Below are positions 24,370 through 32,662 of a stretch of DNA of 57,984 nucleotides, piece by piece. Location of the stretch: the NCBI GenBank assembly GCA_016218975.1, contig JACRCO010000088.1, forward strand, positions 1 to 57,984, read 5' to 3'. Every line of letters starts with the position of its first letter. Position 1 is the first letter of the stretch. Origin of the DNA: Deltaproteobacteria bacterium (GTDB lineage: Bacteria; Desulfobacterota; Deferrimicrobia; Deferrimicrobiales; Deferrimicrobiaceae). Position numbers and translations under genes: made by a program. The notes under the pieces were generated by a model that was given only the letters and a program-made list of their open reading frames with translations, was not told the DNA's origin and did no database searches.

Positions 24370-26045
24370 CCCCCCGCCGCCCTCTCTATCAGTTCTTTCG
24401 CGTGCGCTTTGGCCTCCCCCGTGACCTCCGAACCGGAGATCATGCGCGCCAGCTCCAATATCCTATCCTGTTTCGCGAGCGGTTTCACGCTGGTGGTGAC
24501 CGCTCCCACGGCGGAGGACTTGCTGACGAGGAGGTGGCTGCCCGCGAAAGCGGCGACCTGGGGAATATGCGTCACGCAGATCACCTGGGCCGACCCCGCG
24601 AGGCCTTTCAGGCGGGCCCCCACCCTCTCCGCGACCCGTCCGCCGATCCCCGTGTCTATTTCGTCGAAAACGATCGTTCTCCCCGTCCGGCCGCGGGATG
24701 ACGCATTCCGCAAGGCCAGCATCACGCGCGAAAGCTCGCCGCCGGATGCGGTGTGCGACAAGGGCCTGAGCTCCTGACCAGGGTTGGCGCAGAACATCAG
24801 TTCCCCCTCGTCGAGCCCCGATGCGGAAAGAGAGGCGGCTCCGGGATCGCGCGAAACCATCGCGGCCCGGAATTTCGCGTCCCGGAGCGCGACCCGGGAC
24901 AGCTCCTTTTCCACCGCTTCCCCCATCTTCTTCGCACCCGCATGCCGCTCCCGGCTCAGCTCTGCGGCGGCGGCGACGCACCCCTTCTCCTCCGCAGCCA
25001 GCGCTTCGCGCGCCGTGCGCTCCTCATCGAGAGCGGAATCGAGCCCTGCGCGCTCTGCGCGAAGCTCCTCGAGGTGGGCGATCAGACCGGGGACCTCCTT
25101 CCCGTACTTGCGCTTGAGGCGGCGGATTTCGGAGAGGCGTTCCTCTATCCGTTCCCGGCTCTCCGCATCCACCGTGATCTTTCCGGCGCGTGAAACCAGC
25201 TCCCGGGCGAGGTCCTGGGCCTCTCCCTGCGCCGCGCGCAGGCGCTCCGCAAGCTCCGCGAGGCGCGGATCCGCGGACGCGGCTTCCCGAATCCGCGCGG
25301 CCGCGAAGGACAGCGATGCGGCTGCGGACTGTTCCGATGAAGACAGCGCGCCTTCCGCTTCGCGAATCGCGGAGAGGATCCTGGCGGCGTTCCTGAGAGA
25401 GGCGTGCGCAGCGGCCAGCTCCTCCTCCTCTCCGGTCACGAGCTTCGCCCGGGACAACTCCTCCATCCCGAAGTCCAGCGACTCCATACGCCCGCGGGCC
25501 CCCGCTCCCCTCGCGGCGGTCTCCTCCGCCGTCCGCCGCAGGGCGCATACGCGGCGGAACATGCGGCGCACTTCACGCGCTTTCGCCGCCGTCCCGGAGA
25601 AATCGTCGATCGACGCCAGCGCCGCGGGCCGTGAAAGAAGATAGGGAACGCTGTGCTGGCCCACCATCTCCACGAGGAGCGGCGCAAGCGATGCAAGAGC
25701 GGACTGCGCCGCCGGCCGTCCGTTCAGGTAGGCCCGGCTCCTTCCCTCGACGGGTATGACCCTCCGTAGAACGAGTTCTTCCTCCCACGGGAACCCGGCT
25801 TCCTCCCATGCTTCCCGTAAATCCTCGCGGCCGGCAAGGTCGAAGAGAGCCGCCGCTTCCGCCTCCGACTCTCCACCGCGCACCGACATCGGGTCGGCTT
25901 TCTCTCCCAGCGCGAGGCGGATCGCCTCCACCAGGATCGACTTGCCGGCCCCCGTTTCCCCGGTGACGACGTTCAGGCCCGGCCCGAATGGAACGCGGAC
26001 GTCTTCGAAGATGGCGAGGTTTCGGACGGACAGCTCGATCAGCAT
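24366..26045 (-). CDS. recN: DNA repair protein RecN
   Basis: This 559-residue SMC-like ATPase functions in double-strand-break repair. The start MLIELSVRNLAIFEDVRV leads into Walker A GETGAGKS. Two long coiled-coil arms rich in Ala, Glu and Arg flank the centre, and the ATPase tail has SGGELSRVMLAL (signature) and IVFDEIDTGIGG (Walker B). The start at 26045 is chosen because family members begin at this methionine; the frame is open for 32 more codons upstream. It lies 13 bp after NAD kinase. No LexA-type operator was recognised. Confidence 0.93.
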   Translation of the reverse strand: MLIELSVRNLAIFEDVRVPFGPGLNVVTGETGAGKSILVEAIRLALGEKADPMSVRGGESEAEAAALFDLAGREDLREAWEEAGFPWEEELVLRRVIPVEGRSRAYLNGRPAAQSALASLAPLLVEMVGQHSVPYLLSRPAALASIDDFSGTAAKAREVRRMFRRVCALRRTAEETAARGAGARGRMESLDFGMEELSRAKLVTGEEEELAAAHASLRNAARILSAIREAEGALSSSEQSAAASLSFAAARIREAASADPRLAELAERLRAAQGEAQDLARELVSRAGKITVDAESRERIEERLSEIRRLKRKYGKEVPGLIAHLEELRAERAGLDSALDEERTAREALAAEEKGCVAAAAELSRERHAGAKKMGEAVEKELSRVALRDAKFRAAMVSRDPGAASLSASGLDEGELMFCANPGQELRPLSHTASGGELSRVMLALRNASSRGRTGRTIVFDEIDTGIGGRVAERVGARLKGLAGSAQVICVTHIPQVAAFAGSHLLVSKSSAVGAVTTSVKPLAKQDRILELARMISGSEVTGEAKAHAKELIERAAGG

Positions 26046-26058
26046 GGGCAGGAACGTA

Positions 26059-26913
26059 TCAACGCTCTCCCCACTTGAGCTTGGTGCGAAGGACGGTGAA
26101 GTAGTCCTTGGAGGGAGAGCGGAAGAATCGAAGGGGGGCATCCGCCTTCTTCACCTCCACGACGTCCGATTCCCGGAGGCCGAATCCCACCTGGCCGTCG
26201 AGGGTAAGGAAGACGTCGGCTTCCCGGGATCGAAGTTCCGCCCTGACCACCATGTCGTCGGGGATGACAAGCGGCCGGTTCGTCAGCGTGTGGGGGCAGA
26301 TCGGAGTGATCAGAATGGTGCGGAGCATCGGGTAGACGATCGGCCCCTGCGCGGAGAGGGAATACCCCGTCGATCCGGTCGGCGTGGATATTATGAGCCC
26401 GTCGGCCTTGAAGGTTGAAAGGTACATCTCGCCGACGCTCGTCTCGATGTCGATGATTTTCGCGAGCGCGCCCTTGTTGATGACGACGTCGTTCAGCACG
26501 GTGTAGTTCGCCACGCGTTCGCCCATCCGGTGGACGTGCGCCACGAGCATCATCCGTTCGTCGTAGTCGAAATCGTAGGAGAAGATCCTCTCGAGCACCG
26601 GGAAGAGCTCGTCGAGTGTGATCGCCGTGAGGAAACCGAGGGCTCCGAGATTCACCCCGAGGATCGGTTTTCCGGAGGTTCCAACGACGCGGGCGGCGGA
26701 AAGGAGCGTTCCGTCTCCCCCGAGAACTATGAGGAAGTCGCACGCATCCGGCAGCTTGGAGCGCACGACGGCCTCGCCGCGGCGGACAAGTGCGACCGTT
26801 TCACGGTCCAGCACAACCTTCCGCCCGCGGGCGGCAAGCCACTCGCAGAGCTCGGAAACGATTTTCGGCGCCCTGGGGTCGGTGTGTTTTGCAATGATCC
26901 CGACGCACTTCAT
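26059..26913 (-). CDS. nadK: NAD kinase
   Basis: This 284-residue kinase phosphorylates NAD+ to NADP+. It has the signature LGGDGTLLSAAR (G65-T69) and the second conserved block TPTGSTGYSLSAQGPIVYP in the beta-rich C-terminal domain. Length and order of motifs are those of bacterial NadK. The gene heads a unit with recN and the GNAT/pmbA/HAD/RNase chain. Upstream, in 26914-27092, lies a REPIN-like element and no obvious promoter box. Confidence 0.95.
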   Translation of the reverse strand: MKCVGIIAKHTDPRAPKIVSELCEWLAARGRKVVLDRETVALVRRGEAVVRSKLPDACDFLIVLGGDGTLLSAARVVGTSGKPILGVNLGALGFLTAITLDELFPVLERIFSYDFDYDERMMLVAHVHRMGERVANYTVLNDVVINKGALAKIIDIETSVGEMYLSTFKADGLIISTPTGSTGYSLSAQGPIVYPMLRTILITPICPHTLTNRPLVIPDDMVVRAELRSREADVFLTLDGQVGFGLRESDVVEVKKADAPLRFFRSPSKDYFTVLRTKLKWGER

Positions 26914-26946
26914 CGCGCATTAGGATAATATATCGGCCGGAAAAGA

Positions 26947-27069
26947 GAAAGGCGGGATCTAGCCCGCATTTCTCACCAGGGTTCGTAGCGAGGTGGTGGA
27001 GACATGGCCGTATCCGCCACCGCAGTAGAAGCCTGGTGAGAAATGCGGGCTAGACGGGACCCCGCCTTT
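26947..27069 (-). terminator. GAAAGGCGGG hairpin enclosing a mobile repeat
   Basis: GAAAGGCGGG (26947-26956) pairs with CCCGCCTTTC (27060-27069). On the minus strand the stem ends in TTTCTCTTTTCC, like a terminator for the PEP-CTERM gene, but its loop holds the 97-bp paired repeat. The repeat may have inserted into a pre-existing terminator loop. Confidence 0.45.
26958..27054. repeat. Paired REPIN-like element (GCATTTCTCACC family)
   Basis: A 23-bp perfect inverted repeat (26958-26980 with 27032-27054) begins TCTAGCCCGCATTTCTCACC. The two arms continue with different sequences, TTCGTAGCGAGGTGG on the left and TTCTACTGCGGTGGCGG on the right. Solo copies of each arm type occur at 56661-56698 (left type) and 7404-7450 (right type). 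Confidence 0.8.
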
Positions 27070-27092
27070 CGCCGTGTCGTGCGCGCCGCGGG

Positions 27093-27761
27093 CTACTTCC
27101 TGACCGTCCGCTTCCTTCCGTATCCGGCAAGTCCGACCAGTCCGCTCCCCAGCAGAAGCATAGTGCCGGGCTCGGGCACAGGCGCGGGAACGGGCTCGCC
27201 GAAAGCCTGGATTTCCGATACCGAAAACAGCCGGTCGCTGTTGTTCATGTCGCCGCTGAGCTTGAGCTTGCTCGTCACGATCGACGCGGGCAGCAGGTAC
27301 TGCTCATTGTCGTTGAAGGGGTTCGGGCGCGTCTGCATCCCCCATACGTTGACGCCGTTGTACCAGTTGTAATTGGGAATATTCCACGCCGTTTTCCAGG
27401 AGCCGCTTCCATCGTCCCAATATTCCAGCTTGTAGGCGTCGTTGTCGTCGACCTGCGCGATGAAGCTGTAGATCGAATACGATCCGCCCAGGTCGATCGT
27501 TATGTACTGTCCCGTGTTGCCGCCCCTTGCATCCCACCACACGGCGCCCTGATCCCACCGGTTGTTCTTCGGGAGAAACCTTCCGTCGACAACGGTGGAT
27601 TTATCGACGACCCAACCGCCGCCCCATCCGTTCGTGAAGAACGTTCCGCTCAGCGTGACATCCGAATTGAGAGCGACATTGGCCGCCGAAGCGCTGCCGC
27701 AAGCGAGTACGAGCAACATCGAGAGACATGAAACGATTCTTGAAGCCTTTCCCATGCCCAA
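27093..27761 (-). CDS. PEP-CTERM sorting-domain surface protein
   Basis: This 222-residue exported protein has a signal peptide (hydrophobic core about residues 8-24, cleavage after ASA at residue 26). A beta-rich body of about 165 residues follows, with a pattern like discoidin/F5-8-type domains (ANVALNSDVTLSG, QYITIDLGGSYSIYSF). The C-terminus is a PEP-CTERM: VPEPGTMLLLGSGLVGLAG followed by YGRKRTVRK. Such proteins are processed by an exosortase and usually accompany exopolysaccharide; no exosortase gene is in the window. A sigma-54-type promoter at 27812-27827 precedes it. Binding partner unknown. Confidence 0.88.
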   Translation of the reverse strand: MGMGKASRIVSCLSMLLVLACGSASAANVALNSDVTLSGTFFTNGWGGGWVVDKSTVVDGRFLPKNNRWDQGAVWWDARGGNTGQYITIDLGGSYSIYSFIAQVDDNDAYKLEYWDDGSGSWKTAWNIPNYNWYNGVNVWGMQTRPNPFNDNEQYLLPASIVTSKLKLSGDMNNSDRLFSVSEIQAFGEPVPAPVPEPGTMLLLGSGLVGLAGYGRKRTVRK

Positions 27762-27811
27762 CCCCCGGGTGTCTTTTTTAAATTCGTAAGACCCGTCTCC
27801 CCGGACGTAGC

Positions 27812-27827
27812 AGCAATAACCAAGCCA
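27812..27827 (-). promoter_or_regulatory. Sigma-54 (-24/-12) promoter of the PEP-CTERM gene
   Basis: On the minus strand TGGCTTGGTTATTGCT matches TGGCAC-N5-TTGCW with exact spacing, with GG at -24 and GC at -12. It lies ~50 bp upstream of the start codon. PEP-CTERM genes in several lineages are known to be RpoN/PrsR-dependent. No activator site was identified. Confidence 0.7.
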
Positions 27828-27921
27828 GGATGCAAAACATTAAATAATGCCAATTGAATATACTAAATATGAACTTTTCAGCAGTTATTATTGATTAAGT
27901 GATTGGCAGCGATTATCCCAA

Positions 27922-27941
27922 ATGGGTATAAATTTACCCAT
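27922..27941. promoter_or_regulatory. AT-rich inverted repeat
   Basis: ATGGGTA and TACCCAT surround TAAATT. It lies ~60 bp beyond the HD-GYP stop and ~95 bp upstream of the sigma-54 site, so it could be an activator-binding site for that promoter or a weak 3' hairpin. Confidence 0.35.
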
Positions 27942-28002
27942 GCATATGCTTGTAGGCAATATTTTTCCGCCTTCAATTAAGACGGGAGACTTGCGGGCTA
28001 GC

Positions 28003-28656
28003 TCAGGCGTTGTACGGATGCGCGTCGAAAATGTCCTGGAACGACCTCTCGCAGGAGAGGAAGACGTCGAGGATATCCGGATCGAAATGCTCGGGCCTGG
28101 TGATGTAATTTCCTTTAGCAATGACATGCACGGCATCCTCGTGCCGGAAAGGGGGCTTGTACGGGCGCCTGCTCCTGAGCGCGTCGTACTTGTCGATCAG
28201 GTACATTATCCTCCCCTCGATGGGGATCTCCTCGCCTTTCAGACCGAACGGGTATCCTGTGCCGTCCCACCTTTCATGGTGATACAACGCGAATCTCTGA
28301 GCGGATTCGAGGTACGGATTGTTCGATCCGCCCAGGATCTTCTCTCCGATGATCGTATGTTTTTTGACGATATCGAATTCCTGCGGAGTCAGTTTTTCAC
28401 TCTTAAGCAGGATCGAGTCCGGGGTTCCGACTTTTCCAATATCGTGCATCGGGCTCGAAAAGATCATAATTCCCGAATCGGGCTCTGATATCCCCAATTG
28501 GCGCACGAGAAATTCGGTATAGTGCCGCACTCTCCGGCAGTGCGAATGGGCGTCCTCGTCCCGGTATTCGGCGACCAATGTCAGCCGCTGGACCGTTTCG
28601 AGCAATGTTTCACCCACCAGGACCGCCGCTTTCCATTCCGTTTGGCTCGAAAACAC
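28003..28656 (-). CDS. HD-GYP domain phosphodiesterase (c-di-GMP type)
   Basis: This 217-residue protein consists almost entirely of an HD-GYP domain: HSHCRRVRHYTEFL, MHDIGKVG (HD metal pair), HTIIGEKIL and HHERWDGTGYPFGLKGEEIP (GYP signature), all intact. A short N-terminal helix precedes it; no receiver or membrane segment is present, so input must come from a partner. Expected activity is hydrolysis of cyclic di-GMP. The start is a GTG at 28656 with AGGAGG nine bases upstream. It is divergent from rarA and 241 bp from the PEP-CTERM gene, whose exopolysaccharide-linked role could connect to c-di-GMP, though that is inference. Confidence 0.85.
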   Translation of the reverse strand: MFSSQTEWKAAVLVGETLLETVQRLTLVAEYRDEDAHSHCRRVRHYTEFLVRQLGISEPDSGIMIFSSPMHDIGKVGTPDSILLKSEKLTPQEFDIVKKHTIIGEKILGGSNNPYLESAQRFALYHHERWDGTGYPFGLKGEEIPIEGRIMYLIDKYDALRSRRPYKPPFRHEDAVHVIAKGNYITRPEHFDPDILDVFLSCERSFQDIFDAHPYNA

Positions 28657-28811
28657 GACCTTGTTCCTCCTGCCCCGTCGGTACTGATCCTATCGGACCG
28701 ATCGGCGAATATCTTTATTTCCATATTTCGGCGAGAAGCATCGTTTTCGATACCCCGTACCGAACAAGCGGAATTTGATGGATAATATGTCGGAAAGGAA
28801 TAGGAAGACCC

Positions 28812-30152
28812 ATGAGCCGTTCAAGCCCTCCCACATCCCTCTTCCCGGGTCCGAAGCGGCCGCGCGCGCCGCTCGCCGACAGGATGCGGCCAAGGTCGTT
28901 GTCGGAGTTCGAAGGGCAGGAGGAGATCCTGGGAGAGGGAAGGTTCCTCTCCTCCGTGCTTTCCGCCCGTCCCCTCCCCTCACTGGTTTTCTGGGGTCCG
29001 CCGGGTTCGGGGAAAACCACTCTGGCCCGGATCATCGCGAGCGAGACGGACGCGGTCTTCCTTCCTTATTCGGCAGTCCTGTCGGGGATCAAGGAAATAA
29101 AGGACGCGCTTTCCGAGCTGAAACGGACCGTGCGATCGGGGGAACGCCCGGCCATCCTGTTCATCGACGAAATCCACCGCTTCAACAAGGCGCAGCAGGA
29201 TGCGCTGCTGCCGTTCGTCGAAGAGGGCACGGTCACGCTCTTCGGCACCACGACGGAAAATCCGTCGTTCGAGATCCGAAACGCGCTGCTCTCGCGGTGC
29301 CGCGTTCTCGTCCTGACTCCGTTATCGCACGCACAGGTGGAAACCATCGCAAGGCGCGCCTTGACCGATGGGGAACGGGGGCTCCGAAAGACCGCGTCGT
29401 TCCTTGCTCCCGAGGCGCTCCGGCATATAGCGGAAATATCCGACGGGGACGCGCGCGTGGCTCTGAATGCGCTGGAGGCCGCTGTCGCGATTGCGGAACA
29501 CCGGAACCTCGGACAGGTGACCGTGGCGGTCGCAGAGGAGGCGCTGAGAAAGAAGGCGCTTCTCTACGACAAGGACGGCGAAGAGCATTACAATCTCATC
29601 TCGGCGTTCCACAAGAGCCTGAGGGGATCGGATCCCGACGCGTCGCTCTATTGGCTGGCCCGAATGCTGGCGGGCGGCGAGGACCCGCTCTATATTGCGC
29701 GCAGGATGATCCGGTTCGCCTCGGAGGATATCGGCAACGCGGCGCCGGGAGCCCTGCAGCTGACTCTTGCCGCGGCGGAGGCATATCGCACAATGGGGAG
29801 CCCGGAAGGAGAGCTGGCCCTCGCGCAGGCGGCCGTATATCTGGCCACGGCGCCGAAGAGCAACAGGATATACACTGCGTTCGGACGGGCGATGAAGGAC
29901 GCGGAGAACGCCGGCAGCCACCCGGTCCCGCTGCACCTGCGGAACGCACCCACAAGGCTGATGAAGGAGCTCGGATACGGGGAGAAATATCGATATCCGC
30001 ACGACTTCGCCGACGCCTTCATCCCGGAGAACTACTTCCCCGAAACGCTCGGCCCCCGCAAGTACTACGAGCCTTCCGAAGCAGGTTACGAGAAGACGAT
30101 CGCCGAGCGCCTCAAGGCGTGGTGGGACGGCACACGGAAGAACCGTAAATAG
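28812..30152 (+). CDS. rarA: Replication-associated recombination protein RarA/MgsA
   Basis: This 446-residue AAA+ ATPase of the RarA/MgsA/WRNIP1 family acts at stalled replication forks. It has Walker A GPPGSGKTTLA, Walker B ILFIDEIHRFNKAQQDALLP, sensor TTTENPSFE and Arg finger region LLSRCRV. The C-terminal tetramerisation part includes SLYWLARMLAGGEDPLYIARR and ENYFPETLGPRKYYEP. It has normal length. AGGAAG lies upstream of the ATG. It stands alone between divergent HD-GYP and convergent PEGA genes. Confidence 0.93.
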   Translation: MSRSSPPTSLFPGPKRPRAPLADRMRPRSLSEFEGQEEILGEGRFLSSVLSARPLPSLVFWGPPGSGKTTLARIIASETDAVFLPYSAVLSGIKEIKDALSELKRTVRSGERPAILFIDEIHRFNKAQQDALLPFVEEGTVTLFGTTTENPSFEIRNALLSRCRVLVLTPLSHAQVETIARRALTDGERGLRKTASFLAPEALRHIAEISDGDARVALNALEAAVAIAEHRNLGQVTVAVAEEALRKKALLYDKDGEEHYNLISAFHKSLRGSDPDASLYWLARMLAGGEDPLYIARRMIRFASEDIGNAAPGALQLTLAAAEAYRTMGSPEGELALAQAAVYLATAPKSNRIYTAFGRAMKDAENAGSHPVPLHLRNAPTRLMKELGYGEKYRYPHDFADAFIPENYFPETLGPRKYYEPSEAGYEKTIAERLKAWWDGTRKNRK

Positions 30153-30210
30153 CCATTCTCTTGTCGACAAACCCTACGTGCACCCGAAATGCTCACACCG
30201 CAATAACTCG

Positions 30211-30256
30211 GGCAAGCCGCCGAGACGGGGTGCCCCGCGAGGCGTGCCGAGCCCGG
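30211..30256. repeat. GC-rich dispersed repeat, copy 1
   Basis: The block GCCGCCGAG followed by CGGGGTGCCCCGCGAGGCG and GCCGAGCCCGG is 40/41 identical to 47527-47567 (44/46 when extended). It is itself an imperfect hairpin (CGGGC...GCCCG) and lies between the convergent 3' ends of rarA and the PEGA gene. Confidence 0.75.
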
Positions 30257-30283
30257 CTGTAGCAAGGCACCTCCCGGGCGAGG

Positions 30284-30619
30284 TTACCTTCCGCCGACTC
30301 CGGGACCGGCGTGTATGAGGGCGGCCTCGATCCGAAGCAGCGAGTTCGAAACGTAGACCTCGCGGCGATGGGTTTCGAAGCCTGCGAGCCTGAGCTCCAG
30401 CACGTGCGTTCCGGCGGGCACCTTCAGGAACCTTTCCTCCGTGAACTCGGATGCCTTCCCCTGGATGACGCCGTCCAGCAGCACCTCCGCGTCGGGGGGG
30501 TTCACCGCGAATATCAGCCCCCCCTCGTTCCCCACCCCGTAGATCTGCCCCTTGGGAAAGCATCCGGCGAGGAGGATGACCGCCGACAGTCCGATTACGG
30601 GCACCAGGAGCTTCTTCAT
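30284..30619 (-). CDS. PEGA-domain lipoprotein
   Basis: This 111-residue protein has a lipoprotein signal (MKKLLVPVIGLSAVILLAGC, lipobox LAGC). It is followed by a single PEGA-type beta domain: IFAVNPPDAEVLLDGVIQG, then LKVPAGTHVLELRLAGFE. PEGA domains are short surface or periplasmic modules, often in envelope assembly. AGGAGG precedes the ATG. It is third in an operon with GNA1162-like and CsgG-like lipoproteins, so it probably forms or modulates an outer-membrane complex with them. No enzymatic residues are seen. Confidence 0.8.
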   Translation of the reverse strand: MKKLLVPVIGLSAVILLAGCFPKGQIYGVGNEGGLIFAVNPPDAEVLLDGVIQGKASEFTEERFLKVPAGTHVLELRLAGFETHRREVYVSNSLLRIEAALIHAGPGVGGR

Positions 30620-30629
30620 GCCGCGCCTC

Positions 30630-31589
30630 CTATCTCGCCAGCTTCACGATGTCGTTGACGGCGAATCCTTCTCCGGCCGTGCGCCTGCACACCGCCGCAT
30701 CCTCGCCGAAGAAATCCGTAACCGTGACCAGGCCTTTCTCCCTGCCCGGCTTCCGTCCGAGTGAGACCTTCGTGTCGGGGTCGATCACTTCGCGGCCTTC
30801 TCCGAACACCTTCAGGCGGTCGCCGACCGCCAATCCCGTCTTCCGTCCGGCGTTCACGGTGATTTCGTCCCCATCCACCGCAGCGACTTTTCCGCTCCAC
30901 TCGATCTTCGCCATGCGCAGGATGAGGTTATCGATGAACTTCGATACCGCGGCGCGGAGAGCTTTCCCCTCCATCGTCTCGTCGTACCCCTTCGTCCCTC
31001 CCATTCCCAGGATCTGCGTCGAGCTCTCTTCGTACACGCCGCTCCCGCTTTCGGCGTAGATCACCTGGCCTGTCGTCGCGTCGATGAGACGGACGTCGAC
31101 CGTCGCCTCGGCGGTCTGGGCCTTGCTCGCGCCGAGCAGGTACGTGGCCGATTTCTGCTTCACGCCGAACTGGGAGACCGCTCCGGTGACGATAGCGTTA
31201 AGGCCCAGTATCTCGCCGGACTTCGCGCCCGTCCCCTTCTTGATCATGTTGGTCCCGGCGAGATCCTGCTCGTCCAGAACCAGTTCCATGTCGGAGCCGC
31301 GTGATATCAGTATGAATTGCCCCGACCGTGAAAGCTCCGTGATCAGGATGTCCTGAACGGCCCCTCCAAGGCGCCCCCTGCCATACGCGCTCTTGTCGGT
31401 GAATTTGATGACGGCCACCCTCTTCCTGGGCCCCTTCGTCGTAATGGGAGCTTCATACGCCGGGCTCCCCGAAGATGCAGCCGGGGCGGACGGGCGGTCC
31501 GCAGGCCCAGTTATGGGGGGCGACGTCGCACACCCGGCAACCAGCAGCGACAAAGCCAGCAACCACGTCCCGGAACGGCGGTTCCTCAT
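30630..31589 (-). CDS. CsgG/HfaB-family outer-membrane lipoprotein
   Basis: This 319-residue lipoprotein (signal ending LLVAGC) has a CsgG-like domain: KRVAVIKFTDKSAYG, LGGAVQDILITELSRSGQFILISRG and ILGLNAIVTGAVSQFG, then ATVDVRLIDATTGQVIYAESG. A C-terminal beta domain (about 225-319; KIEWSGKVAAVDGDEITVNAG) is extra compared with curli CsgG and may be a FlgT-like or binding module. CsgG family members form outer-membrane secretion pores, but curli subunit genes are absent. The gene overlaps the GNA1162-like stop (ATGA) and is 10 bp from the PEGA gene. Confidence 0.83.
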   Translation of the reverse strand: MRNRRSGTWLLALSLLVAGCATSPPITGPADRPSAPAASSGSPAYEAPITTKGPRKRVAVIKFTDKSAYGRGRLGGAVQDILITELSRSGQFILISRGSDMELVLDEQDLAGTNMIKKGTGAKSGEILGLNAIVTGAVSQFGVKQKSATYLLGASKAQTAEATVDVRLIDATTGQVIYAESGSGVYEESSTQILGMGGTKGYDETMEGKALRAAVSKFIDNLILRMAKIEWSGKVAAVDGDEITVNAGRKTGLAVGDRLKVFGEGREVIDPDTKVSLGRKPGREKGLVTVTDFFGEDAAVCRRTAGEGFAVNDIVKLAR

Positions 31590-32332
31590 TTCACTCCTCC
31601 TGTGACGGCGGGATCGGTTTGTCCGGCGACGCCTGATCCCCGAATCGTATTATCTGATGCAAGCGGAGCATGAAGCGCGCCGCCGGGAAGCTTGTGGGCG
31701 ATGTTTCTTCCGACCGTCCTGCCGTACGGCGTCATCGGGTTCATCAGCAGGTTGACGATGGCATGACCGACGATCTCCGCGCCGATCTCCTTCCCTCCGC
31801 CGCGCGGCACGTTCTTCCTGAATTGCCGGTCTGCGCCCTGCCAGGCCAGCGAGCCGTCCCTGCGGTAAAGCCGGAACCCCGCCGCGACGGACACGCTGTT
31901 GTAGATGCCGGTCGTCGTTTTGTTCCACTCCTCAACGTCACCGTAGAAAACGCCGTCCACTCCCAGTGCCCCGCACACTTCTTCGGGCGTGGTGGACCTC
32001 AATTGGCCCCCGTAGCTGATTCCGAGGCTTTCCCTGAGCATGCGGTCGCTTTCCTCGACGGGAACGACGTTCCAGCCCCTCCCGGCGATTTCGCCTGCAA
32101 AGGCGGAACGGATTATCTCGGAGGCGTCCAGGTCATTGCTCCGGTTTTCCATGGGCGCTACGGCTACCTTCGGCCCGACCGAAGGCGAAGGCGGGCGTAC
32201 CGTTTCCCTCTTCGCGGCTCCGCACCCCCCGGCGACAAGCAACGCAAGGACGGCTACCAATGGAAAACGGCAGACTCCCCGCCGGATCGATACGCGCATC
32301 TCCTTTTTTGGACGCGCCGGCGGGAAATTCAT
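31586..32332 (-). CDS. GNA1162-family putative lipoprotein
   Basis: This 248-residue protein has a signal segment ending LLVAGGC and a body matching GNA1162/DUF799: KVAVAPMENRSNDLDASEIIRSAF, GWNVVPVEESD and LGVDGVFYGDVEEWNKTT. Homologues occur with CsgG and a small lipoprotein in many Gram-negatives, as here. The start is uncertain. The ATG at 32332 gives an 11-residue extra N-terminus; the ATG at 32299 gives a neater signal peptide but its AGGAG lies too close. It is the first gene of the three-lipoprotein operon, 22 bp after ferredoxin. Confidence 0.8.
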   Translation of the reverse strand: MNFPPARPKKEMRVSIRRGVCRFPLVAVLALLVAGGCGAAKRETVRPPSPSVGPKVAVAPMENRSNDLDASEIIRSAFAGEIAGRGWNVVPVEESDRMLRESLGISYGGQLRSTTPEEVCGALGVDGVFYGDVEEWNKTTTGIYNSVSVAAGFRLYRRDGSLAWQGADRQFRKNVPRGGGKEIGAEIVGHAIVNLLMNPMTPYGRTVGRNIAHKLPGGALHAPLASDNTIRGSGVAGQTDPAVTGGVK

Positions 32333-32354
32333 TCAATGGAATTCCAGGCGGTGA

Positions 32355-32546
32355 TCATTCCTTCCAGTGTATGCAAGTGACGGGACACAAGTCCATCGCT
32401 TCCTGTATTGAAGCTTCCGTGTCCCCCTCCGGGTCGAAGACTTCCGCTTTCTGGTCCGCGTCGAAGCGGAACACGGTCGGCACGGTGTCCACGCAAACTC
32501 CGCAACTGATGCATTCCTCCTTCACGACATACGCGATCCTGTTCAT
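32355..32546 (-). CDS. Monocluster [4Fe-4S] ferredoxin
   Basis: This 63-residue ferredoxin has cluster cysteines C12, C15, C18 (ECISCGVCVD) and C54 (LCPVTC), plus an extra C58. It matches the single-cluster ferredoxins of Desulfovibrio and relatives. GGGGAGG is well placed before the ATG at 32546; the frame is open further upstream but without ferredoxin character. It lies between an HD-GYP gene and the GNA1162 operon and no redox enzyme is adjacent, so its partner is unknown. Confidence 0.88.
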   Translation of the reverse strand: MNRIAYVVKEECISCGVCVDTVPTVFRFDADQKAEVFDPEGDTEASIQEAMDLCPVTCIHWKE

Positions 32547-32662
32547 ATTTTCCTCCCCGCGAGAATCGATCGAGCCTGCACCGGCTCCCGTACGATTCCG
32601 CCGGAGGGCAAACTGTTTCCTGTCCGGCAAAAAACTGACGAAATCCCGGTGAGCGGGGCAGG

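Noticed and set aside
27762-27860. c-di-GMP (GEMM) riboswitch in the PEP-CTERM leader
   Set aside because: The conserved GEMM core sequences are absent; only a simple hairpin is seen in the ~50-nt leader.
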